In this document: positions 8,497 to 18,200 of the stretch, piece by piece | Layout of the letters: each line of letters begins with the position of its first letter | How positions within the stretch are numbered: position 1 is the first letter of the stretch | The notes under the pieces: model-generated | Told to the model about the DNA's origin: nothing | What the model saw: the letters and a program-made list of their open reading frames with translations, nothing else | Database searches by the model: none | Made by a program: the position numbers and the translations under genes | Source of the DNA: Desulfosudis oleivorans | Lineage (GTDB): Bacteria; Desulfobacterota; Desulfobacteria; Desulfobacterales; SURF-7 | NCBI GenBank assembly: GCA_020723325.1 | Contig: DYJD01000012.1 | Span: 22,186 to 86,185, forward strand | DNA: 64,000 bases | Direction: 5' to 3'

Positions 8497-10479
8497 ATGG
8501 TTTATGGTTGGATGGGAAGTCTCCTGGAAGTGGATCTTTCTTCTGGGGAGAAAAAAAAGCGGGCTGTTGCCACTGATTTTTATGAAACTTATTTGGGCGG
8601 TAAAGGCATGAACGCCCGCATTTACTATGACCGCATTCATCCGGAGGTCGAGCCTTTATCACCGGACAATCTCCTCATCATCAGCACCGGGGTGTTGACC
8701 GGCACCATGGTCCCCAGTGCCAATCGGGCTATCTTTTCCTTCAAATCCCCCCAGAACCGGCTGCACATGCATTCTGCCATGGGCGGATTCTGGCCGGTGG
8801 AATTGAAGCAAACCGGTCATGACAGCCTGATCATCAAAGGTCAAGCCGCGAAACCGGTATACCTTTGGATTCATGATGATATCATCGAGCTGCGGGATGC
8901 CGCCCATCTATGGGGCAAAGGAACTTATGAAACCACCCAAATGATCCGCAAGGAACTCAACAACGACAAGCTTCAGGTGGCCTGTATCGGTCCGGCCGGC
9001 GAAAATCTATGTTACGCCGCCAGCATTGAAAGCAGTGTGGGGGCCAGCGCCAGCCGCGGCGGTGCTGGAGCCGTAATGGGCGCCAAATTTTTAAAGGCGA
9101 TTGCGGTATATGGAACCCGCGACATACGCCTGGCCAGACCCCATGCGCTTTTTGAAAAGTGCGAACAGATTCTTGCGGGATCCGGGCCGTTTCAACGCGA
9201 CATGGAGAATTTTTCCTATACCATGGCGGTCTTGAACACATTGGGCACCGGTATGTTCGGCAACCTGAATGAAACCTATCCGGATTTATCGCCGGAATCT
9301 TTGTTCAAGCAGGATTTGGATGGGATTGTGCTGGGCTTCCACGAGTGGCTCAAAAAGGCGGAAGGCTCGGCCGCCTGCAGCAATTGCGGCGTGAAATGCC
9401 GAACAGCCCTGCCCCTGCCCGGCGGTGGCTATGCTTACCTGAAATGTCATTTGTGGAATGCGTTCATGGTCGGCGCCAAGATTGTCGATTACAGCTTTGT
9501 CCTGGAATGTTGCCGCCTGAGTCAGGACAATGGCTTGGACATCAATGCCGTTTCACGCTGTATCGCCTTTGCCATCGACCTTTACCAGCAGGGCATTATT
9601 ACCAAACAAGATACCGGCGGCATGGATTTGCGCTGGAACGACAAGGAAGTGGTGTATAGCCTGATCCATGATATCAGTCTTCGTCGTGGATTCGGCCGGA
9701 TGTTGGCCGAAGGTGTGCACGCCGCTGCAAGCTACATCTGCAGGGGGGCCGAAAACCATGCCCACCATATTAAAAAATTGGAATATGTTCCTTCCGCGGC
9801 TTTGCTTTATCTGCCCTATTTGGGGCTGACGCAAGCCATCAGCGACAAGGTGGATATCAGTCGCAATGTGAGCGGCCCATCGATAGCCTGGGCCGGCTTG
9901 ACCACCGAACAAAGACAGGCATTGGTTGATTCGCCGGCCTGGATTTATCCCAAAGACTATGAGCGCTATTTTTTGCAAAACTTCAGTTTGGACGGCAGCG
10001 ATCATGAGTCTGGATGCCGCTTCGCGGCTTATGATGATGAAACCTATTCCATTGTGGATTCCATTGGATTATGCGCCTACTGGACGGTTTTTCTCATGAA
10101 CGCCCCCATCAACAGCCGGGCCTTGATGGCCGAGCTGGTGTCCCATACCACCGGATTGGATATCAGCGAAGATGATCTGACCCTGGTCGGTAGAAGAGCA
10201 CTGAACCTTGTCCGCGCCATCAATGTGCGTAGCGGACTGCAGCGCAAGGACGATTCCCTGTCGAAAATCATCCACAAAACACCCCCCTCCCCATTTTTAA
10301 AACCGCTGGATCCGGTGGTTTTTGATAAATGGCTGGACCGCTATTATGAACTCAAGGGCTGGAACCAGGAGGGGATTCCCACTTCCCAAACCTTGCAAGC
10401 ACTTGGCCTGGAAGAGGTTTTTCCTGCTCTGAAAAAAATGGAGGGCGCCCATGCGCATCATACGAACCATAAAAATTGA
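8497..10479 (+). CDS. tungsten-dependent aldehyde:ferredoxin oxidoreductase (BamB/AOR family)
   Basis: 660 aa, full length for the AOR family. The N terminus (G-W-M-G-S-L-L-E-V-D-L-S) and the L-G-G-K-G pterin-binding turn are typical. C294, C297, C301 (motif C-S-N-C-G-V-K-C) and C526 (in S-I-G-L-C-A-Y-W) should hold the 4Fe-4S cluster next to the bis-pyranopterin tungsten site. Members oxidise aldehydes with ferredoxin, or reduce acids or aromatic acyl-CoAs (BamB). The ATG at 8497 follows AAGGAGA. The gene overlaps the next one, a BamC-like FeS protein, by 29 bp, and an HdrA/MvhD flavoprotein follows. This favours the BamBC-type branch over stand-alone AOR. Substrate is not deducible. Confidence 0.9.
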   Translation: MVYGWMGSLLEVDLSSGEKKKRAVATDFYETYLGGKGMNARIYYDRIHPEVEPLSPDNLLIISTGVLTGTMVPSANRAIFSFKSPQNRLHMHSAMGGFWPVELKQTGHDSLIIKGQAAKPVYLWIHDDIIELRDAAHLWGKGTYETTQMIRKELNNDKLQVACIGPAGENLCYAASIESSVGASASRGGAGAVMGAKFLKAIAVYGTRDIRLARPHALFEKCEQILAGSGPFQRDMENFSYTMAVLNTLGTGMFGNLNETYPDLSPESLFKQDLDGIVLGFHEWLKKAEGSAACSNCGVKCRTALPLPGGGYAYLKCHLWNAFMVGAKIVDYSFVLECCRLSQDNGLDINAVSRCIAFAIDLYQQGIITKQDTGGMDLRWNDKEVVYSLIHDISLRRGFGRMLAEGVHAAASYICRGAENHAHHIKKLEYVPSAALLYLPYLGLTQAISDKVDISRNVSGPSIAWAGLTTEQRQALVDSPAWIYPKDYERYFLQNFSLDGSDHESGCRFAAYDDETYSIVDSIGLCAYWTVFLMNAPINSRALMAELVSHTTGLDISEDDLTLVGRRALNLVRAINVRSGLQRKDDSLSKIIHKTPPSPFLKPLDPVVFDKWLDRYYELKGWNQEGIPTSQTLQALGLEEVFPALKKMEGAHAHHTNHKN

Positions 10480-10918
10480 CACGGATAAATGCACCGGCTG
10501 CCGCGCCTGCGAGCTTGCCTGCGCCGGTTTTCATGCCGAGCCCAAATACAGCACGATCAATCCAAAGCGCTCCCGCATCCGCGTCCAGCGGGATGAGCAA
10601 AACAAGTTGTTCGTTCCGGTCAAAGCCGGCCCCTATACCGAAGCGGAATGCAGCGGCCGGAATATCCTGGTCATCAAGGGCAAGGAATACGGGGAATGCT
10701 CCTTCTGTCGCAGCGCCTGTCCGGCCCGGGACCTGTTCAAAGAACCGGACTCGGGCCTGCCTCTAAAATGCGATATGTGCGGTGAACCGGCACCTGAAGA
10801 ACCCTTGTGCGTCAAATGGTGTCTGCCGGGCGCCTTGACCTTTCATAAAAGGGTCGAAGAAAATGGGCCGGTGCTTCCGGCGGAAGCGGAATATGCGGAT
10901 GAAGTGGAAGAACTTTAA
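10451..10918 (+). CDS. 4Fe-4S electron-transfer subunit (BamC-like)
   Basis: A 155-aa ferredoxin-type subunit with several clusters. [11 protein letters not shown] lies near residue 15, C-S-F-C-R-S-A-C-P near 81, and a C-D-M-C ... C-V-K-W-C set near 102-122. This pattern is that of small subunits that wire AOR-type or molybdopterin enzymes to flavoproteins. It starts 29 bp inside the AOR gene behind GGAGGG. Its TAA shares a base with the next ATG (TAATG), so the three genes are one translationally coupled operon. It probably carries electrons between the tungsten subunit and the HdrA-like protein. Confidence 0.88.
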   Translation: MRIIRTIKIDTDKCTGCRACELACAGFHAEPKYSTINPKRSRIRVQRDEQNKLFVPVKAGPYTEAECSGRNILVIKGKEYGECSFCRSACPARDLFKEPDSGLPLKCDMCGEPAPEEPLCVKWCLPGALTFHKRVEENGPVLPAEAEYADEVEEL

Positions 10919-13900
10919 TGCCGAGTGAATCCGAAGAACAAACCGGTGCGGTATTGGTGATCGGCGGGGGTGTGGCCGGCATCCAGGCGGCCCTGGACCT
11001 GGCCGACATAGGCTTGAAAGTCTATCTGGTTGAAAAAGAGGCCGTGATCGGCGGGCGCATGGCCCGATTGGACAAGACCTTCCCCGCCATGGAATGCAGC
11101 CTCTGAGTGCTGGGCCCGAAAATGGCGGATGTCGGTCGGCATCCCAACATCCGGATTTTGACCTGTACTGAGATTGATGCCATCGAGGGCACAGCCGGCC
11201 GGTTTCTGGTTACCGTCACCCAGCGCCCGCGCTATGTGGATGAAACCCGCTGTCGCGGGTGCCGCACCTGTGCTTCCTACTGCCCCTATTCCCTGCCCAA
11301 CCCCCTGGATGAAAATCTTGCCCATATCAAAGCCATTGATGTCGGCCGAACACAGGCGATACCTGCGGCAGCGGTGGTGAATCGCGCTGCCTGCCTCTAT
11401 TTTCAGGAAAGAAAATGTTCCATTTGCCTGCCTTTGTGCCGGTCCAAGGCCATAGATTTCCATCAAAAGAAAAAGCAGGGGCGGATGCGCGTGGGCGCCG
11501 TTGTCGTCACGCCCGGTAGTGCTGTTTTTGAACCCAAGGCTCCAGCCGAACTCCCCTATGGCCGTCTGCGACATGTCCTTTCCGCCCCTGCTTTTGAAAG
11601 AGTTCTGAGTGCCGAAGGCCCTTTTCAAGGAAGCATCGTGCGACCCGCCGACGGGAAAAGCCCCAAAAGCATCGCCTGGATTCAATGTGTCGGCTCCCGG
11701 GAGCAACGTTTCAACCGCCCTTACTGTTCGGCGGTCTGCTGCGCCTATGCCGTCAAACAGGCCATGCTCGTCAAACAAACCCAGCCGGATATTGAGACCG
11801 TAGTTTTTCACCATGATATCCGCACCTATGGCAAGGGCTATGAAGCCTTGTACCAGCAGGCCAGGACCAAATACCATGTCCGCTTTATCCGCATCCGGCC
11901 TGAAATTATCGAGCATCCCCAAAACCGGCAGCCCCATGTGCAATACTTCTTAAACCAAAAATTGATTCAGGAAGAATTTGATCTTGTGATTTTATCGGTG
12001 GGAATGGCTCCGGCTTTACAACCCCAGGCTTCCCTGGCAAAAGCCCTGGAGTTGTCCTTGGACGGTCATGGTTTTTGCAGGACCCGATCCTTTGCTCCCA
12101 ATGCAGCCCGGCCCGGCATTTTTCCAGCCGGTACCTTTACAGGTCCCATGGACATTCCGGATGCCATCGCCTCCGCTGCCGGTGCCGCTTCCCTGGCGGC
12201 CCAGCTTTTGCATCGTCAGCGGGGCACGCTTATCACCCCCAAAACATATCCCCCGGCCAGGGATACTGCTCATGAAAGTCCGCGCATAGGGGTTTTCATC
12301 TGTCACTGCGGCAGCAATATTCTAGGTGGGGTACAGTTGCCGGAACTGATTCAACATGCTGCCGGACTGGAAGATGTGGTCCACTGCGAAGATCAAGGCA
12401 TTGCCTGTGCTGCCGATTCCTGCGCTAAAATCACGGAAATCATCCAGGGCCGACAACTCAACCGGGTGGTGGTGGCGGCCTGCAGCCCCAGAACCCATGA
12501 ACGTATATTTCAAGCAGCCTTACGGGAAGCCCGTTTGAATCCCTACCTTTTAGAGCTGGCCAATATCCGAGAGCATTGCACCTGGGTGCATCCCGGCGAC
12601 AAGGCCGGCGCCACGCAAAAGGCCAAGGACATCATATCCATGGCCATTGCCCGGGCACGCTGCTTAGACCCCATCCAAAATCTGCAATTGCCCATGCATA
12701 AAAAAGGCCTGGTAATCGGCGGCGGACTGGCCGGTATGACCGCGGCTTTGGGCCTGGCGCGCCAGGGTTTTAGCGTGGATCTGGTGGAAAAGGAAAACCA
12801 ACTCGGCGGGCATCTCCGGAGACTCCACTACACGCTGGAAAAGGAAGCGGTCCAACCCTATCTGGAAGAATTAAAACAGGCGGTGGCCGGCCAAGACAAG
12901 ATCACGGTTTTCAACGGATTTGAAGTTGAATCCGTTTCCGGATCCGCCGGGAACTTCCGCAGCCGGATTCAAAGCCGCACCGACACCGGCGACATAGCCT
13001 GTTTGGAACACGGTGTTATCATCGTCGCCACAGGCGCAACCCTGCGGACACCGGTGGAATATCTTTACGGCAAATCCAAACAGGTGGTCACCCAACTGGA
13101 GTTGGAGGAGATGCTGGCCAATGGCACCTTGCCCGCTGAGTTGCAACAGGTGGCCATGATTCAATGCGTGGGCAGTCGCAACCATCAACAGCTCTATTGC
13201 AGCCGGATTTGCTGCGGTGAAGCGCTGAAAAACGCCCTGGCACTCAAAGCCCTGAAAGCCCAATGCGATGTTGCCATCTTCTACCGGGACATGCGGCCCT
13301 ATGGCCTCAAGGAAATATATTATCATCAGGCTTTGCAAAAAGGCGTCCGTTTTTTCGCGTTTGAAAAGGACGACCCGCCCCAGCTAGCCCTTACAGATAA
13401 TCGGCTGGCTTTAACCTTTCACGAAAAGATTCTGGATCGGCCGGCCATCATCCAGCCGGATCTGCTGGTGCTGAGCACGCCGGTTTTTCCCGAAGGCCAC
13501 CGGGAAATCGCCCGGTTACTGCAAGTACCTCTATGTTCAGACGGGTTTTTTATGGAAGCGCACATGAAATTGCGGCCTCTGGATTTCACCAAGGCGGGCG
13601 TTTTCCTTTGCGGCATGGCCCAATATCCAAAGTATATTCCGGAAACCATCAGCCAGGCCAACGGCGCTGCCCTGCGCGCAGCCACCTTGCTTTCCAAAAA
13701 TACCATTGAGCGCAGCGGCGCGGTTTGCGCAATTGCTGCCGAGGTCTGTACCGGATGCGGTGCATGTGAACGGGCCTGCCCCTACCATGCCATCCATATC
13801 CAAAATCAAAACGGAGTGTCCAAAGCAAAGGTGGCTGCCGGCCTTTGCAAAGGCTGCGGCATCTGCGGCTCCCTCTGCCGGGCACAGGCCATATCAATAG

Positions 13901-14361
13901 CCCATTCCACTGACCGACAAATCCTGGCGCAAATCCATGCAGCCTATTCCGTTCCCTTGTCGCAAACCGCATCCAAAATCAAACTTCTGGCATTTTTATG
14001 CAATTGGTGCGGCTATCCAGGCGCGGATCTGGCCGGTGCATCCCGGATTCCCTATTTTCCCAACATTCGGATGATCCGCGTCCCGTGCACAGGCCGGCTC
14101 CATCCCCAATTCATTGAGCAGGCTTTTGCCAAAGGTCTGGACGGCGTCCTGATTGTGGGCTGTCATCTCCAGGATTGTCATTATCTTACCGGCATGCAAC
14201 ATGCCCAAAATACAATTCGCAGAATAAAGATCGTATTGAACAAAAGGGGCATCGATTCCAAAAGATTGCAGTTGGCCCATATCTCTGCTGCCGAAGGCGC
14301 GAAATTTGCGGAACTGATCAACGACTTCTCGGCTGAAATTGAAGCACTACAAGTCATCTGA
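10918..14361 (+). CDS. hdrA: HdrA-HdrA-MvhD fusion selenoprotein (in-frame UGA, Sec63)
   Basis: Read through the TGA at 11104-11106 this is one 1147-aa protein. Module 1 has G-G-G-V-A-G near residue 16, then [18 protein letters not shown]; HdrA proteins have Cys where U63 stands. A ferredoxin-like insert follows (C-R-G-C-R-T-C near 111, C-S-I-C near 167). Module 2 starts with G-V-F-I-C-H-C-G (about 456) and has its own FAD motif near 598, but lacks the Cys-rich loop. Two 4Fe-4S motifs lie at about 940-985. The tail from about 1020 is MvhD/FlpD-like (F-L-C-N-W-C-G-Y, then G-C-H-L-Q-D-C-H-Y). HdrA-type FAD can split electron pairs between high- and low-potential acceptors. Both halves align to one family in one frame, so a real stop is unlikely. 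Confidence 0.9.
11127..11144 (+). promoter_or_regulatory. bacterial SECIS hairpin for Sec63
   Basis: GGATGTC (11127-11133) pairs with GGCATCC (11138-11144), 7 bp with one G-U, around the tetraloop GGTC that starts with G. The loop begins 28 nt after the first base past the stop, within the known bSECIS range. Confidence 0.75.
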
Positions 14362-14474
14362 GAACTTCATTTGTCAGGATTGAAAAACGCCCTCAATCCG
14401 TTTGCCAGACGGTCCCCGACACATTGACGAACGTTGCAGAATTGCCAAGTAAAGGGCGGCGAAACTCGTACAGC

Positions 14475-14511
14475 TTGACAGGTCACCATGCTTACGTTAT
14501 ATTGCTTACGT
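14475..14511 (+). promoter_or_regulatory. sigma-70 promoter and direct-repeat operator of PIN toxin pair
   Basis: TTGACA (14475-14480), a 17-bp spacer, then TATATT (14498-14503). Two copies of TGCTTACGT (14489-14497 and 14503-14511) flank and touch the -10 box at 14-bp spacing. The layout fits autorepression by the ribbon-helix-helix antitoxin encoded next. Confidence 0.6.
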
Positions 14512-14538
14512 ATTACAATACAATGAATCGGAGGACAA

Positions 14539-14796
14539 ATGGACAAGATATTATCAGCCAGAATTGAAGAATCGATTCTCAATAGAATCGGGCTGCTGGC
14601 CAAGGAGCTGGGAACTTCTAAAAAATCCGTCATTGAAAATGCCATCCTATGCTATTCGGAAAAAGTTTCAAAGGAATATAAAATCGATTTGTTTGAAAAG
14701 ACCCTCGGGGCATGGAATAGAGACGAAACGACGGATGAAACCGTTGCAACCATTCGTAAAGAATTCCGAAAGTCTCTGGAAAGATATAAACGATGA
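14539..14796 (+). CDS. ribbon-helix-helix antitoxin (CopG-like)
   Basis: 85 aa. The N terminus K-I-L-S-A-R-I-E-E-S-I-L-N-R-I-G-L-L-A is a typical RHH strand and helix, followed by a second helix (S-K-K-S-V-I-E-N-A-I). The charged C terminus would wrap the toxin. The ATG lies behind CGGAGGA. It overlaps the PIN toxin start by ATGA. A promoter with two TGCTTACGT repeats lies just upstream. Confidence 0.8.
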   Translation: MDKILSARIEESILNRIGLLAKELGTSKKSVIENAILCYSEKVSKEYKIDLFEKTLGAWNRDETTDETVATIRKEFRKSLERYKR

Positions 14797-15176
14797 GAGC
14801 TTACATCGATTCCGATATCTTGATCTGGCATCTGCGGGGCGAGCCCAAATCGCTGAAGCTTCTGAAAAAGCTACGTGAAAAAGAAAAGTACGAGCTTTGG
14901 ACCGGCGCACTTCAACGCGCGGAAGTCGTATTCTTCATGCGTCCAGAGGAAGAACGCGATACCCTGCTGTTTTTATCGCAGTTCAAAACAGCATCGGTGG
15001 ACCAAACAATTGTCGACAGTGCCGGCAGTCTATATCGCAAGTGGCATCCCACCCATGGTATCGACATCAACGATGCCTTGCTTGCCGCCACCGTAATCAA
15101 AACCGGAGGCCGGCTTTACACGCTCAATAAAAAGCATTACCCCATGAGCGATGTCGTTGTTGAGCAAGGCTGGTGA
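14793..15176 (+). CDS. PIN-domain ribonuclease toxin (VapC-like)
   Basis: 127 aa. Y-I-D-S-D-I-L-I-W-H at the N terminus holds the first catalytic Asp. R-A-E-V-V-F and D-I-N-D-A-L-L-A-A-T supply the next acidic residues, giving a full PIN site. It is coupled to the upstream antitoxin by an ATGA overlap. It is unrelated in detail to the PIN protein at 3531, so the window has two independent pairs, both beside regions with accessory character. Confidence 0.85.
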   Translation: MRAYIDSDILIWHLRGEPKSLKLLKKLREKEKYELWTGALQRAEVVFFMRPEEERDTLLFLSQFKTASVDQTIVDSAGSLYRKWHPTHGIDINDALLAATVIKTGGRLYTLNKKHYPMSDVVVEQGW

Positions 15177-15245
15177 TTGCAATCACTCCTCCGACCGCTT
15201 TACGGGGAATAAAGGAAACAGTATAAATGAAAAAAAATCATTTCC

Positions 15246-18200
15246 TTATAATCTGCTGACAACCTCCAGAACCGGCAACTCCCATTTTTCCGCCTTGACC
15301 CGTTTCTGAAACGATTCATCAGGGTCCGAACTATTGCGAGTAAGAATACACAGGACCCTTACCTTATGGACCCTTTCCAGCCTTTTTTTCCAGGTTTCGA
15401 CCGCTTTATTGGCCAGCCTGCCGATGCAAGCGTTATCAGCATCGTGAATTTCAATGTGGCGCTTTCCATGGACCAAAAAAACTTCGGAACCGGCTTCGAG
15501 CCGGGAAAGATTCCCATGGACCGGATGATCTTTGCTGAAACCACCCGCATAATCCATGTAAATATCATCCAAGCCCATAATTTCGTATTCAAAAAAATTC
15601 ATATTGGCGCATTGCGCCGCAGAAATTTGACATTTTCTTGATACAATCCCGTCCCCTGCAAATACGTTGATATGCGGATTGGTTCTTTCAGCGGACTTCA
15701 TGATCACCAGCATTTCCTTTGCCCGGGTCAAGGCAACATACAAGAGCCTGCGTTCCTCTTCCCATTCCTTTATTCCAGCCGGGATGTTCCAATCGCCGTC
15801 CAATACAAATAGTGTTGAAAATTCCATTCCCTTGGCAGAATGGATCGTCCCCAAAAAAATGCCGTTGCCGATCATTTTTTCTCGCCGTTGTTCAGCAAGA
15901 TATTCATACAATTGGTCTATCATCCATTCTGAAGGCAACAGTGCATCAACGGTCTCATCCCGGTAGTTTTCCAAGAATTTTACAGCCATTTGCTTCCAAA
16001 TGGTGTCCGCCTGGTTGTGAATATGTTCAAGATATTTTTCCAGAATCCCGGATGCTCGGACGGCTTCTTTTTCCTGCCGGTGCAGAAAATCGATAAAAAA
16101 TGCCGTTTCTCTAACGCGATGAACCGGGATTGTTTTTTCAAGGGTCGTTTTTATTGGATAGCCGGCCTGTTCCAAGACCGAACGAACGTGGGCCAGGCCT
16201 TTTTTGGTTCTTGAAAGAATCGCGCAATCTTTCAAATCAAAATCCCGTGATAAAGCCATGAGGCGCTCAATCTCTTCAACCACACCGAGCGCTTGTTGAA
16301 ACGGATTCCGAACATTTATAATTTGCACCCGGCCTTTGGATACCGGATCGGTCAAGCTCCACCTGCCGCCGGGCAGGCTGTTCTCACGCTCCCGATTGAT
16401 CCGGATGGGGTAGCCGGTCTTCATGCGATCTTTGTTTTGGCTGATCAATTGATTGGCGCTACGAATTATGTGACGGGTTGAGCGGTAGTTTTCAACAAGA
16501 TAAGTCACCTGGGCCTGGTAGTCATGGTGAAACTGCTTTATAAAATGAACATTGGCGCCTCTGAAGGCATAGATATTCTGATCATCATCCCCCACGGCCA
16601 TTATGGCCAATTTTCCGTCGCCTGCACGCAAGGGTTTGCCGGCAATGGCCGCGACCAATTCATATTGATGCTGGTCGATATCCTGATATTCATCCACCAA
16701 AATGTGACTGTAGCCCCCCAGCAGCTTTTCCCGCACTTCATCCTGATCGGCGCCGGTAATGTCCATCCCCCCTTTTAACAATTTAACGGCGGCTTGAATC
16801 ACTTTATCAAAATCAACTTCTTTGATTTTTTCCGATTCCACCATGTCCCGGACCGAAATCCCGGCAATCCGCATGGCCGCGCCGTGATAGGTCGCAACCG
16901 TCACTGCCCGCGCCTGCTTTCCCGCAAGTTCGTTCAACCTTTTGCGCAAACCGACAGCGGCGTTGTGGTTGAAACACAGCACTAAAATCCGTTGGGCCGG
17001 GATCCTTTCCACCTGCAGCAGATAAGCGCAGCGATGGACAATCACGGTGGTTTTACCCGAACCAGGACCTGCCAATATCAGGGTATTCTGCTCCACAGGA
17101 CCACCGACAATGGCGATCTGAACCGGATTGCCCAGGCGCTCGACAATTTGGCGATAGCATTCATGGGTGGCGGCCTTTTCAATCAACTCCTTTCGGTCTT
17201 TGAAATATTTGTTGATGAACTTCACCCGCCCCAGGGTGAAATAATCCAGTACGAGCGCGATCGCCTTGGCAATCTTTTCCAATCCGAGCTGGACATATTC
17301 CACCATCACATGAACATGAAAGCGTTTTTCGCGATAATGCACGGATAGGGGTTTGAAGTCTCCGATGGTATACCTGCGCCTGCGGGCTTCCGGTTCCAGA
17401 CGGATGGTCATGGCCTGCCGTAAAACCGCCATGCCGCCTTGCAGATGAATGGCTTTATGCTCATGCAGGAACATCAAGGCCCGATCAATGGCCGGTAGTT
17501 GTTTTTTCACCGCCGCATTCAAGGAAATATTCAATTTTATCGCCCCAGTCAGATCCGTGCTCGAAAACGCGATATTTACTTCCCCATCGCCAAGCTCCGA
17601 TGCTTTCATTTGCTTTTCAGCGGATTGGATCAAAGTTTCCAATACGGCGTGGGCCACATCGTGCCTTAGTGACATGGTTTTTTTGATCGCATCCCAACTG
17701 CGCTGAAGGCGGACGCGGTAGTGATCCCGGCCGACATGCTGTAATTCGAAGCTGCCGATTGAAGCGGAAAGTCCCTTGCCGTCATAGGACAAGCCCTTTA
17801 TCAGGCCTTGAATCACATGGGGACTTGTTTCCAAGGATTCATTCTTCAGTTTCTGGCATAGCCCGCGGACATTTAATTCCACCCAACTGCCGTCATCCGC
17901 TTCCGGGTCCTCCGTCTGCATTATGGCCAGCAAGCGCTGCTCAACCGCAATGACCGACTGGAGCACCTTCATGGCGTTGTTCTTGCCTTTGGGCCGCAAA
18001 ATCGCCGACAGCATTATTCCGCGATCCAGCAAACCGGCCTCGGCCATATCATGCAATGCGTTGATAACAATTTGGGCGGCCCGCAAACCGCTTTGGGTTT
18101 CCATTTGTTTCAGTTGTTCCCGGTCGGGAAACAGCCCTTCGGCAATACCGTCCGCACTCAAGCCCCGGTCAGTGGGACTGTTGAAAATCAGACGCAGAAT

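Noticed and set aside
11104..11106. TGA in HdrA as a frameshift or true stop splitting two genes
   Set aside because: No shift in frame occurs, the flanks form one continuous HdrA alignment, the TGA sits on a conserved Cys position, and a SECIS-like hairpin follows. A nonsense mutation cannot be fully excluded without selB/selC data.
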